Source of the DNA: Primula veris
Taxonomy: Eukaryota > Streptophyta > Magnoliopsida > Ericales > Primulaceae
Direction: 5' to 3'
Assembly: GCA_963682055.1 (NCBI GenBank)
Contig: OY821747.1
Location: forward strand, 17,658,258 to 17,722,257
DNA: 64,000 nt
Positions within the stretch are counted from its first letter, which is position 1; every line of letters begins with the position of its first letter. This document shows positions 1-10,130 of this stretch, piece after piece. The notes under the pieces were generated by a model, which saw nothing but the letters and a program-made list of their open reading frames with translations, was not told the DNA's origin and searched no databases. Both the position numbers and the translations under genes were made by a program.

Positions 1-175
1 CCATTCACACCCATTCACCGAATAGGTCATGCGATATACCGTTTCGAAACTCGTTACATGAGCTACTCAAACCATAGTACGGAGTCTAAACTTTAGATTC
101 TTCGCATGGAATTTGACCAAATATTTGGACTCGTGACCAATTCGGAAAACACTATAAACATGGTTTTTCCAAACA
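1..175 (-). mobile_element. 3' LTR terminal part of Ty1/copia element C1 (runs off left edge)
   Basis: This segment matches the end of the LTR at 7.2-8.45 kb almost base for base: both share the 'ccattcacacccattcaccg' start, the 'atgcgatataccgtttcgaa' core and a 'catggtttttccaa' terminus. The LTR ends near 175 in a degraded TTTTCCAACA inverted terminus. On the minus strand the internal side begins with the purine run GGGGGAT at about 176-183, as expected for a polypurine tract. The other LTR end lies outside the window, so length and target-site duplication cannot be judged. Confidence 0.75.
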
Positions 176-184
176 ATCCCCCAC
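176..184 (-). promoter_or_regulatory. Polypurine tract of copia element C1
   Basis: The plus strand reads 'atcccccac', so the element's sense strand carries GTGGGGGAT just before its 3' LTR. The same motif followed by 'atgaatgcaattgg' stands at the matching place in C2 (54448-54475). It would prime plus-strand DNA synthesis in an active element. Confidence 0.6.
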
Positions 185-613
185 ATGAATGCAATTGGCT
201 CGAAATCCCATGCCCTAAATGCAAATCAAGAGAACCGCAAAAGTTCACTGCCTAAGGTCAGATAGCGCACGCCTTGAACCTGCCATAGCGTAATATCATC
301 CGGAATACTGCTATTAGGTAGCATAGATGATTTGAACCCTTTTAGATTTGTGTATTACAGTATGATATCTACACAGTGTCCTTTCTACCCACGTACTAGG
401 CCCTTTAGTTGTTGTCCATATTTGACGTGGACTACCTTGGCAACTTTAACCGAGTGCTCTAGTGATTTAGCCCAAGCTCATCACATGGTACCGGACTTAC
501 ACACCTGTTATAGGTGGTTCAAAGTCGAAGGTGTCCTGACTCACCTTACTCGACCGTTGAGTAATTTGGATCATTAAGAGCCTCAAGCTCACCCTTACAA
601 TGGTACAGGTCTA

Positions 614-1219
614 TCACTCTGTCATCGCCAAAATGGGCTGGGAACTACTGGTTCCCGAGTGTTTTGTTCGGTTTCCCTCATAGTTCAGTTTTCCTTTGAA
701 CCTAGCACGAAAGATTCCGTTTAGGTTGGGTTGCTTATGGGGGGCCACCAATTTAATGGGCTTTAACCCCATTCCGTTTGATGACGTTTCGACTCTTTCT
801 TGAGTCAAGCCTTTTGTTAATGGATCAGCTATGTTTTCCTTTAATCTCACAAAATCTAAGGATACCACACCGTTAGTTAACAATTCTCTTACGGATTTAT
901 GTCTTCGACGTATATGTCGAGACTTTCCATTATACATATGATCATGTGCCCACGCAATAGCTGATTGACTATCACAATGCATGCTTATCACGGGAACAGG
1001 TTTCGGCCACATTGTAATTCCTTCCAAGAGACTTCTTAGCCAATCTGCCTCCTCGGGTTCTAGGTCTAACGCTATGGATTCAGAGGATCTCCAAGACTTT
1101 GCTATACATGTCTGTTTAGAGGATCTCCAAGACACGGCAACTCCTCCCATTATAAACACATATCCACTCGTGGACCTTGTGCTATTGGAGTCTGATATCC
1201 AGTTGGCATCCGAGTACCA
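614..1219 (-). pseudogene. Ty1/copia RNase H domain (C1)
   Basis: On the minus strand an open frame ends at 614 and can be read back past its first Met (1159) to about 1219. It contains YSDANW (first catalytic Asp), [17 protein letters not shown], the MHCDSQSAI Asp motif, [11 protein letters not shown], and [10 protein letters not shown], the usual copia C-terminal RNase H signature. The frame then runs into the 3' untranslated region. RNase H removes the RNA template during reverse transcription. The part equivalent to MESEFIAL has become WRSSESIAL, so the domain is probably damaged although still largely open. The RT frame just upstream is in a different frame, so a frameshift separates them near 1220. 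Confidence 0.85.
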
Positions 1220-2003
1220 TTATAGTACCACTGGATATCTGGTATAGTGCAGCCCGTAATCAGCTGAAAACCTCATATATCTGAGAAGTTTAATCATGGC
1301 CTTCCAGTTTTCCTCATTCGGATTGCTGGTGTACCTGCTCAGTCTACTAACTGAGTTTGCTATGTCTGGTCTAGTGCAATTCATTATATACATGGGACTA
1401 TATATGACCCGAGAGAATTCGAATTGATTCACACTCTTACCGAAATTCTTTTTCAGGTTACAATTGAACTCAATTAGGGTTTTGGACATCGCATTACTGC
1501 CCTTGTCAAACTCGTCTAGTACTTGTTTAACATAATGACTTTGTGACAAGGCATACCCCTCTAATATTTTGGTAATTTTCATACCAAGTATGATGGGCTA
1601 TAGCCCGGTCCTTCATATCGAAATGTTGTAACAATATTTTCTTTATGAAGCTGATCCTATCAGTACTCCCAATTATAATCATGTCATCCCCATAGAGACA
1701 AACTACTACATAGTCTCTTCCACTTTTTTTAGTGTAGACACATTTATCGCACTCACTAATGCGTAAACCGTTTGATAGGATAATTCTATCAAACCTCTCG
1801 TGCCATTGCTTTGGCGCTTGTTTGAGTCCATATAGAGACTTTACAAGTTTTCACACTTGGTGCTCCTTACTAAGAAGTACAAACCCTTCCGGTTGTTCCA
1901 TGTAAATTTCTTCTTTCAGTCTCCATTTAGAAACGCCGTCTTTACATCCATTTGATGTATTTTCATATCAAACAAAGCTGCGAGAGCAATGATGATTCGG
2001 AGA
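1220..2003 (-). pseudogene. Ty1/copia reverse transcriptase fragment (C1)
   Basis: The clearest frame, 1220-1582, reads YALSQSHYVKQVLDEFDKG, YIMNCTRPDIANSVSRLSRY and TSNPNEENWKAM, the C-terminal part of a copia RT. Continuing upstream on the minus strand in broken frames, VCLYGDDMIIIG appears near 1680-1720, where copia RTs normally have YVDD, and CKLVKSLYGLKQAP-like sequence lies near 1830. Homology with C2 stops at about 2003, inside the segment encoding the first RT Asp motif, and unrelated AT-rich DNA follows. The element is therefore truncated: gag, protease, integrase and the N-terminal RT are missing here. Confidence 0.8.
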
Positions 2004-2189
2004 TAAATAGTGTTTGGTTGTTAAAGAGAGATAAATAGTGTTATTAGTTTTTAATTTTTATATTTTTATATTTTTATGAGAGTATGGTATTATTGTAATT
2101 AATATAAAGGTGTATGAGCACTTTTGATTAAAAAAATGGCTAAATTGGGCAGACTTATTTGACTTGGCTTGCCTTATTATAATAGAATG

Positions 2190-2190
<1 letters not shown>
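2004..2190. other. AT-rich spacer, no gene seen
   Basis: Short AT-rich stretch between the copia truncation point and the microsatellite, with a partial repeat of 'gagataaatagtgtt' at 2000-2042. No coding potential seen. Confidence 0.5.
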
Positions 2191-2282
<92 letters not shown>

Positions 2283-2330
2283 TGTGTGTCTGTCTGTGTG
2301 TCTGTGTGTCTGTGTATGTATACGATTAAT
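2191..2330. repeat. Compound (TA)n-(TG)n microsatellite
   Basis: About 45 bp of pure TA alternation (2191-2236) passes through 'tgtatatg' into pure TG (to about 2281), then an imperfect TGTC/TGTG tail. It is symmetrical enough to give spurious open frames on both strands. Confidence 0.95.
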
Positions 2331-2599
2331 ATGTATTTTTTTAATATATATAGATATGCATCTATATATATCATATCTCTCCCTTTCTCTTCTGCTCTCT
2401 TGTCGTACCAGGGAATGTGGCGGACTCTAGTGGTGGGCATGGCGGCGGTGCTAGTTGGTATAAACCACAGTTAAAAGGATTAATATTCACAAGAACTATT
2501 TTTTGTAAATTCATCTAAATTTGTTAATTATAATGTGATCCATAACTAATATGTTAATTTACAAACAGTCCAAATATTTTAACCAATAACTATAGTAAA

Positions 2600-3280
2600 T
2601 TAAATTTTGTATTAGATTGTCAAAAATAAAATTATTAGATTGTCAAAAAAAAATGTATTAGATTGTCACAAAAATTGTATTAGATTGTCAAATTTTTTGT
2701 ATAAAATTGTCTAATAGATTGTCAAATAAATTATATTAGATTGTCAACTTCTTTGTGTTAGATTGTCAAGTTTTTTGTATTAGTTTGTGAAAAATCTTAT
2801 ATTAAATTGTCAAACAAATTGTATTAGATTGTCAAAAAAATTGTATTAGATTATCACAATTGTATTAAATTGTCTATTAGATTGTCAAAAAAAAATTGTA
2901 TTAGATTATCACAAAAATTGTATTAAATTGTCTATTTGGATTTTTTAATTTTTTCTAAAAAAATAAATTTTTGATTTTTTAAAATAAATTTGACAATATA
3001 ATTCAATTTTTTTGACAATATAATATAAAATTTTAACAATCTAATACGAGTTTTTTAAAAATCTAACATGATTTTTTTGAAAATCTATTATAATTTTCTT
3101 GACAATCTAATACAAAATACTTGACAATTTAATACAAAATGTTTTACAATTTAATACAATTTTTTTGGCATCTAATACAGCATTTTTGACAATCTAATAC
3201 AACATTTTTGATAATTTAATACAACATTTCTGACAATCTAATACAAAAAATGACAGTGTAATAAAAAATGATAATATAAT
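2600..3280. repeat. AT-rich foldback repeat of about 22-bp units
   Basis: From about 2608 to 2935 the plus strand repeats variants of 'tattagattgtcaaaaaaat' some fifteen times. From about 2985 to 3270 the complementary unit 'gacaatctaatacaaaaa' is repeated in the opposite orientation. The two arms can pair into one long imperfect hairpin with a short AT-rich centre (2936-2985). This architecture, inverted arms made of short direct repeats, is that of foldback-type transposable elements. I see no target-site duplication, so element status is inferred. Confidence 0.7.
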
Positions 3281-3301
3281 GGGTCAATTCCCAAAACATA
3301 C

Positions 3302-3470
3302 AGGCCTCGTTTGGTAGTGGGACTATTAGTCCCGGGACATGAAGTCCAATGAGTATTTGAAAATAAGGTAGGATTAATGTTGGACTATGAATGATATTGA
3401 TAAGTCCGATTGTGTGTTTGTTTGATAGAACTAATGTCACGTTTGTTTGGTTAACTATATTTCCGTTGTA
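3302..3470. repeat. Possible terminal region of PIF/Harbinger element
   Basis: 'ggcctcgtttggtagtggga' at 3303 resembles the GGSCYBGTTTGG-type termini of PIF/Harbinger and Tourist elements. A second 'cgtttgtttgg' lies at 3440. Its position just downstream of the minus-strand Harbinger ORFs fits an element end. No matching inverted terminus was found on the right, where the element is broken. Confidence 0.4.
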
Positions 3471-3771
3471 CTAATATGCAATCAATTACTATTCTACCAT
3501 TTTACCATATTTATTTATGTGTTCGTTTAATAAGAAAAAATAGCAATTACATCAAATTAAACTCGTTTTCAAAACAAAACACACTTTTATAAAATAAAAT
3601 TCATTACATCATAAATCATGATCAAACTAACCATCAATCTGAGATAAACAAAATTGGCATAAGTCATAACAAATGCATTTGATGGTAAACTTTTTAACCA
3701 TGAACGATTGGATCCGAGCAAAACATTAAAAAAAACTTAAAAAGAGTACAAACAACCACATTTTACTCTAG

Positions 3772-4961
3772 TCAAACAATGTCACCATTAAGTAATAAGT
3801 ATACCCATTCGAGGCGTTCGTCGAGATTCGGCAAGCTAGAAAAGTGATCTACCTTGGCCGCATCTTTGCAAATCAAGTTTCCCGCTTTGAGTCTACTAGT
3901 ACGGTCAAGTGGAAGGTCCAACAACTCGCTGTAAACTTTTTTCCTTGCCTCCGAGAGATCTTGATCATAGTCGATGCGTTGTGACATCACATTCATACTA
4001 CAAACCGTTTGTTCAAAAAAATTACCAAATCGATCCGCAAGTACTACTAGACCCTCATTGTGATTTCTTTCGCCTCGACTCCTCTTCCTCCCGCTCCCCC
4101 TCCCGCTCCCGCTACTACATCCCATTTGCATAGGAGGTTGCGCATTGGCCGAAAAGTCAGCGGGTGAATGTGGAACATATGAATCATCATCTTCTGTTTG
4201 TATTTCTTCCTCATTCATAGCATTTAAAGTTTCCTCATGACCCTCGGCTAATTCTCAAGTAGCTCGATCTTTACCGAACAAATTACACCAATTGTCGTAA
4301 TCTGGAAATGGCTCGTTACGATAAGCTTTGACACTTTTATCTTTCTGTAAAAAGAGCAAGATTGTCATTGCAAAGAGTAGAATAAAACTGCCACATAGGG
4401 GCAAATGCTATAGTAAATATAGAAAACCAAAAATAAACATATGTCGAAAAATTCAACAAACAAACCCTTAACAATTATGATCAAACAAACAAACAAAGCA
4501 AATGTCAAGTTCATTCACTTTCAACAAACAAGCCCATAACAGCTAATGACAGTAGCACAATTTATCTAATAAAAAATTCTTACCTTTACGTAATTTTTCC
4601 ATACTTCTTCACTTTCAACATTTATCGTTTTATCCGTATCATTCCATCCAAAACCACTTGTTTGCAACATACCCAAAACTGCATAGTATTGGCGTTTTCA
4701 CAGCTTCACTTTGGACTCGATATGAGGATTAACGACCAAATCGGTTCCTGGAAATCGTTCTTTAAGCTTTAGCTCCAATTGCCCATAAAACCCAGGTTTA
4801 AATCCTCCATTTTCTTGACGCCATTGTTGAGTAATAAGTTCCACCATTGTTGCCATTAAAAAATCCTCCTCAATCTTCAACCAAACTCGACGAGAAGTGG
4901 CGGAGTTTTTTTTCCTCCTACCTCGTTTGCTTCCTTGCCGGCTGCTATGAGTGTTCTCCAT
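3772..4961 (-). pseudogene. PIF/Harbinger Myb/SANT-like ORF1 protein, disrupted
   Basis: Read on the minus strand, the N-terminal block (4698-4961) is basic (KRGRRKK) followed by a trihelix/Myb-like segment: VWLKIEEDFLMATMVEL, QWRQENGGFKPGFYGQLE, LKERFPGTDLVVNPHIESK. Downstream pieces continue in other frames: YYAVLGMLQTSGFGWND near 4610-4690 and KAYRNEPFPDYDNWCNLFGK near 4260-4345, then a stop, then 3772-4218 with an acidic and Ser/Gly-rich stretch and a helical C-terminus. This order matches the Myb-like accessory protein that PIF/Harbinger elements encode next to their transposase; it binds subterminal DNA and helps recruit the transposase. At least one stop and one frame change, possibly an intron, make it a likely pseudogene. 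Confidence 0.7.
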
Positions 4962-5389
4962 CCCTATATTATGTCAAAAAAATTTTATATTAGTAAGAAG
5001 TTGTAACAATAACAATTTTGAAACAACACAATCGAATTGCGCAGTAACGAGTTTTCATCAGTAATGAATTATAGCATACCCATTATATTAGTTACATTAG
5101 CAACAAGTTGTACTAATATCAATACTGCAATACTATAGAAGCGAATTTAAGTAGTAATAAGTTTTCATCAGTAACAAGTTGTAACAAGTTGTAACAATTA
5201 TAAAACTAAAACCACGTAAGAAATAAACTATTAAACACCACTTTTTATAATTGAACATGGAGCACAAGCTCAATTTTTAACAAAAAACTCAAAACAAAAT
5301 ACAAGCAACTTTCCAGTTCACCACAAAGAAGCAACACATTCACCGCATGGTTCAAATATACTAACACATACATAGTAATCATAGACAGA

Positions 5390-5755
5390 TCATTCAAAAA
5401 ATGGTAAGTGTGCTTCTGTTACAAGTTTTCTAATGTCCACCCCCCCAATAGCCAACCAATTGTTATACATATTCGCTGCGAGTTCATCTCTCCAATTCGT
5501 CCATTGATTTGAAGGCTCTATTGTGTCTATTGGATCTCCATCTAGCAATTCTGGCCCTTGTTCATCGAATTCAGCTTCCATGGGATCAATGTTCATTGAT
5601 TTTCTTATATGATTATGCAACATGCTGTTATAATCCGGACTTGAGTTTTAATTGGATAGAAAGACGGACTAGGCAAGATAGACCAACGTAGTTTCAACAA
5701 CCCAAAATAGCGCTCAATACAGTTTCTAGTAGCCGAGTGTTTAAGATTAAAAATC
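5390..5755 (-). pseudogene. PIF/Harbinger transposase, C-terminal fragment
   Basis: Two overlapping minus-strand frames give SATRNCIERYFGLLKLRWSI, FYPIKTQVRIITACCII, HNHIRKSMNIDP and a C-terminal tail with WRDELAANMYNNW. The block around IERYFGLLK carries the third acidic residue (Glu) of the DDE nuclease in this transposase family. The frame shift falls between ACCII and HNHI. The N-terminal part with the two Asp residues is absent: upstream of codon SATRN the sequence turns abruptly into A-rich minisatellite. The fragment lies 430 bp from the Myb-like ORF in the same orientation, as in PIF/Harbinger elements. Confidence 0.75.
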
Positions 5756-6500
5756 CAAAAAAATGGTAAAAAAAAAAAAAAAAACCAATAAAAATCCAAA
5801 ATCATAAAAAAAAATGAAAAAAGTTCAAAAAAGTCGAGAATCCAAAAAAACCCAAAAAATGTTGGAAAAACCTTTTAAAAAGTCGGGAACCCGAAAAAGC
5901 CCAATAAATGGTTAAAAAAAGTAAAAAAAAAAAAACAAAGAAAAATCTAAAACACAAAAAGAATGAAAAAAGTTCACAAAAGTCGAGAACCTGAAAAAAC
6001 CTTTAAAAAGTCGAAAACCTAAAAAAACTCAAAAAAAGTCGCAAAAAAAAAAAACCAAGAAAAATCCAAAATCACAAAAATATATAAAAATAAAGTTCAA
6101 AAAAGTCGAAAACCCGAAACCCCCCCCCAAAAATATGGTAAAAAACAAGAAAATTACAAAATTACAAAAAAAATGAAAAATGAAAAAAGTTCAAAAAATA
6201 CGAGAATCCAAAAAAACTCAAAATATGCTGAAAAAACTTTTTAAAAAGTCGGTAACCCGAAAAAACCCAAAAAAATGGTGAAAAAACAAAAAAAAACCAA
6301 TAAAAATCCAAAATCACAAAAACAATGAAAAATGTTCAGAAAAGTCGAGTACCCGAAAAAACCTAAAAGAGGTTGGAAAGACCTTTTAAAAAGTCGGGAT
6401 CCCGAAGAAAGCCAAAACAGGGTTAAAAAAAGTAAAAACAAAAAAACAAAAAAAAAAAAGCACAGAAGAATCTAAAATCACCCAAAAAAAATGGAAAAAG
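5755..6500. repeat. A-rich minisatellite interrupting the transposase
   Basis: Long degenerate units of roughly 110-130 bp are repeated about six times. Each contains 'aaaagtcgggaacccgaaaa', 'cccaaaaaatgg', an oligo-A run, 'aaaatccaaaatcacaaaaa' and 'gaaaaaagttcaaaaaagtcg'. Open frames here on the minus strand (Phe-rich) are artefacts of the composition. The array starts exactly where the transposase homology stops. Confidence 0.8.
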
Positions 6501-6519
6501 TTCGAAAAGCCCGGAAAAT

Positions 6520-6735
6520 TCGATTGTGTATACATTTTTCTTATTTTTTATGCATTCTTTTGTATTGTGTATTCAATTTTTTGTATTATGTATGCACTTT
6601 TTTGATTGTGTATGCCCTTTTCTCGATCGTTTATGCATTTTTTTGGTTTGTATATGTAATTTTCTCGACTGTGTACTTATTTTTTTGGATTATGTATGGC
6701 TCTTTTTTATTGGTTATGCACTTTTTAATATTGTT
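6520..6735. repeat. T-rich tandem repeat, about 33-bp units
   Basis: Variants of 'gtgtatgcacttttttgatt' recur about six times. Plus-strand frames through it are hydrophobic low-complexity artefacts. It directly follows the A-rich minisatellite and may be part of the same inserted block. Confidence 0.7.
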
Positions 6736-7199
6736 TAAAAAAATATAAATAATTTAGTATCTATAATTTTAATTAGTTGTATGTTTTGAAAATAAAGTGT
6801 TGGGGTGTAACTTTTTGGTAATTAGTTTAAAATAGTTGTATCTTTTTGTAATTTTACCTTATTGAATTAGAGAATTTGATGCATAGGAGCAACCATTTGG
6901 ACGCATATAGTGTGCGGTTGGCACAACCCTTCTCAAGATTTGATAACATAGTATTGAATTTGGTACGTAATCTATGCTGTAACGTTGCTCATTTCTTTAT
7001 ATGAATTGAATCAGATAATTGGATGCATAGGAGCAACCATTTGGACGCACACAGTGTGCGGTTGGCACAACCCTTTTTAAGATTTGATAAGATATTATTT
7101 ATTCTTTTTTTGAAAATATTATTTATTCAAGATCAACGTTTATGGTCAATTTGAACTAAGAGACGTATGTAGGTTTACGTGTACGAAATAACAATTAAA
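6736..7199. repeat. Non-coding spacer with an 80-bp direct repeat pair
   Basis: The segment 'gatgcataggagcaaccatt'...'gcggttggcacaaccctt' with a following 'aagatttgata' occurs at 6879-6945 and again at 7022-7090, about 143 bp apart, with few differences. Each copy contains a short inverted repeat, cleanest in the second (gcacacagtgtgc). The source is unknown; it could be the end of a DNA transposon. Nothing else is recognised here. Confidence 0.6.
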
Positions 7200-8450
7200 C
7201 AACATTAAAGGACTAAAAAAGAAAAAATTAAAACCAGTGTAATCTTTATTAATTCAGAATTAAAACTGAAATTACAGATTACAACATGCATGGACTGAAT
7301 AGAAATTAAAGCAAACGTTATTCAAATTATTATCAATCAATAATCTGATATACTGAATTGCAATAAATAGAAACTGCCGGACTGGAAAGTATAAACTTAA
7401 CAACCGGACTGTTCTGATTGAAATTGAAATTAGAGGACTGAAATGAAACTATTTTAATTACAGAATTGAAATTACAGAATAGAAATAGTATTTTAAAGAA
7501 ATTACAGAAAGGTAAAGACAGAATATAAATATTACAGCTAAGTCCAACAAACTAAAATACTGAAATAAAATTGCAGAATTGAAATTACTGAAATATAAAT
7601 GAAATAAAAGGACATAATAAAATAGACGAGACGACTGTTTAACAGTCTGTCCTTAACCGATGTTCGCCCAACCAACTTAATGTTTCTGGTTGCGTTGGCG
7701 CTTCGATACCAAGGTACAACGTCTCGGATGACTCGCTGGAAACTGACGACGAGTTAAGGTCGAGCTGTTGGTGGGTGGTTCTCTCTCTTTCTAAAATTCT
7801 ATGGAAAAAATATGCAGTATTTTCAGAATGTAAAAAGCATGTCTAGAGAGTGGGAAAGAGCTGCCTACTTATATGCTGAGCTGAAATCTCAGCTATTATG
7901 GTCACTTAATTAAGTATTCGAAACTGCTGAACCGGAACATTTCCCAAGTCCCAGGTCCCGCGACCCGGGACCCGAGACCCGTGCCCGTGTCCGATACCAA
8001 GCCCGAGACCGAGCCCGAGACCGAGACCGAGCCCGAGACCGAGACCAAGCGAGCACGCTCGTGTGTGGTGCACTTGCCTACACACACACCTATGAGGCTA
8101 CACATTATTACCACTCTATAGTGGTGAATATGTATATAAAATATTCAAAATAGTTTTTCATGTTTGATGTGGGATAAACATTTGGGTGGCTCCCCCATCC
8201 CTTTGTTTTTCCCACTTTTTCTTTTCAAATTCCAGATTTCGTCTCTCCATAGTCCAAATTTGGATCCAATTTCCATTCACACCCATTCACCGAACAGGTT
8301 ATGCGATATACCGTTTCGAAGCTTGTCACACAAGCTACTCAAACCATTTGAGTACGGAGTCTAAACTTTAGATTATTCGCATGGAATTTGACTAAAATTT
8401 TGGACTCGTGACCAATTCGGAAAACACCATGAAACATGGTTTTTCCAACA
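7200..8450 (-). mobile_element. LTR of the C1/C2 copia family, 5' boundary unclear
   Basis: The terminus TTTTTCCAACA at 8440-8450 and much of the body match the LTRs of C1 and C2: 'gactgtttaacagt', 'ccaaggtacaacg', 'ctgttggtgggtggttctct', the GC-rich repeat, and 'gtgtgtggtgcacttg'. On the minus strand a TATA-like CATATAAGTAG lies near 7870, equivalent to the TATA motif in C2's LTR. The opposite end (TGTTGGAAA in C2) was not found, so the left boundary is approximate. It could be a solo LTR or the far LTR of C1 separated from it by insertions and deletions. Confidence 0.7.
7965..8050. repeat. GC-rich CCCGAGACCGAG minisatellite in LTR
   Basis: Six- and twelve-base units based on 'cccgagaccgag' are repeated about seven times. 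This is an island of high GC in an AT-rich region. Shorter versions of the same repeat lie at the matching place in both C2 LTRs (54040-54060 and 61520-61545). Confidence 0.85.
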
Positions 8451-8734
8451 ACTCATACATACATAACTAGAGGTTTTCTAGGTAGATAGAGAAGAAATAA
8501 GGTTGAAATGGGAGTTGCGTTTATACACACATATCGTCAATCTGCCTGTTGCTGTGGTTTTCATAGGATTGATATCGATATTGTGAATGTTATGAGTTAT
8601 TAGTAGCTAGGGGTGTTAACAAAGCGAAAATATCGTAATTTTTTTGCCTAAACTCAAACATTTATGTGTAAAATATCGTAACAAAGCGAAAATAGTGAAA
8701 AACTGATCCCCCGCAGTCAAACATATCCAACTCT
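8451..8734. other. Spacer, no gene seen
   Basis: AT-rich sequence after the LTR, with a repeated 'taaaatatcgtaacaaagcgaaaat'-type phrase around 8615-8700. No coding evidence. Confidence 0.4.
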
Positions 8735-8875
8735 CACTACAAAACAAAGTTCAAATATCCATAGTTTATTTTTAAAAATTGCTGATAAAGTGATTGTCGT
8801 TAAATTTTACCAACACTCAATTTGTCAATAATTTTCAAAAAGTAACTTTTGTTATGTGAACTTTTTCTTGTAGTG
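8735..8875. mobile_element. CACTA-type MITE (141 bp)
   Basis: It begins CACTACAAAACAAAGTTCA and ends TGAACTTTTTCTTGTAGTG, forming imperfect inverted termini of about 19 bp with the CACTA signature. The interior is AT-rich and non-coding, so mobility would depend on a transposase elsewhere. The flanking trinucleotides (tct and cgc) do not match, so no target duplication supports the ends. Confidence 0.7.
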
Positions 8876-9508
8876 CGCTCGTAGAACACCCTGTTACCGA
8901 ATATGGTTTAACAATTAGTTAGTCCTAAGAAGTATTCACTCCAATCCGCGAACTCCGCTAGTTAATTTTATAAAATGTTAATTTTCAATTTATGTTAACA
9001 TTGATACCAAATCTATTTAGGACTTGTTCTCGTCATGAATAGTGAATTGTTAATGATGAATTATAGAGAAACATGTACTCTTAGTCAGTGTTCATCATTC
9101 CCTAGTTTTAATTTTATGCAATATCTATGGGAATATAAACTAAGCACAGGGTCCGTCTAGCAACAAATTTGTTGTCTGATTCTTTATTGAAAAAATATAT
9201 GGTGTTTGTATAGTTAAATAGTTTAGCTTAAAAAAAATCATATTTTTAGGCTGAAAAAGCTAAAAAATTCAAAATTAAAAAATATGAGTTTTCACTAGAT
9301 TTATGAAACTAAACTTTTAAAGCTAATTTTTGGACTAGAAAACATGTTAACAAACATAGCCTAAATCATGGTAAGTCTATATCAATAATAAGGCATTAGT
9401 CAAACTAAACAGGGTGTTTAAGAATAAGTTGTACCCTAACTTACGTTGGATTAGTCAATAAAGAAAACAAACTTGGAGGTTAGGAAGTCTTGGCAAGTTT
9501 TCTACTTG

Positions 9509-9704
9509 CACTAGAAAAAAGTTCATTTACCAAGAGTTCACTTTTTGAAAACTGTTAGTAAACCGAGTGTCACTTAATTTTAGCAACAGTTTGGCAACAG
9601 AATTAGTTGCTATTCTGTGGCTAAAATTTAGCGACCCTCACTTTAGCAACAGTTTTCAAAAAGCAAACTGATGGTAAATGATTTTTTTTTTTTTTTTTGT
9701 AGTG
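9509..9704. mobile_element. CACTA-type MITE with TTG target duplication (196 bp)
   Basis: The left end is CACTAGAAAAAAGTTCATTT and the right end reads AAATGATT, a T18-like run and GTAGTG, so the termini are inverted copies around 'TTTACCA'/'TGGTAAA'. The element is flanked on both sides by TTG (9506-9508 and 9705-9707), matching the 3-bp target duplication of CACTA elements. The interior carries 'agcaacagtttt' in both orientations (near 9580 and 9645), a subterminal-repeat feature. It has no coding capacity. Confidence 0.8.
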
Positions 9705-10130
9705 TTGGATTGATTTGACTAATCATCAATCTTTCTCTGAGATTGTATATGTCCCATACTGCTGGCTTCTAGGATTGCGGATATTGATTTCACAGGATAA
9801 GACGGCTAGACGGTAATTTGCGAAGGAAAGGAAGCACCAATTCCCTGAGTCTAGATCGTCTATCCCGTCTTTTATATCCTCTTTCTTGCCCCTTACCTAT
9901 TTAACCCAAAATAATTTTTTAAAAAAGTAGGAAAAAAACCTACAATCACAATTAGACATATATGATGTATAGTACATTCGAGAAACGCCAACCGTAATTT
10001 ATTTTGGAATAAATATTAAACTTAGTGTAAATTAAACATTACATCTTAAAAAAAACTGTTTCAAGCAATATTATGTCCAATTGTTATGAAATTTGCATAT
10101 TGATCTGCCAAAAAGTGTGCAATTTAATTT
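9705..10130. other. Spacer, no gene seen
   Basis: AT-rich sequence with no recognisable domain, repeat or RNA gene. Confidence 0.4.

Noticed and set aside
332..577. 81-codon plus-strand open frame
   Set aside because: It runs through the copia C1 3' untranslated region, whose homologue in C2 (54540-54800) does not keep the frame.
8732..8878. Target duplication for the 141-bp CACTA-type MITE
   Set aside because: The flanking trinucleotides differ (tct and cgc), so only the inverted termini support that element.
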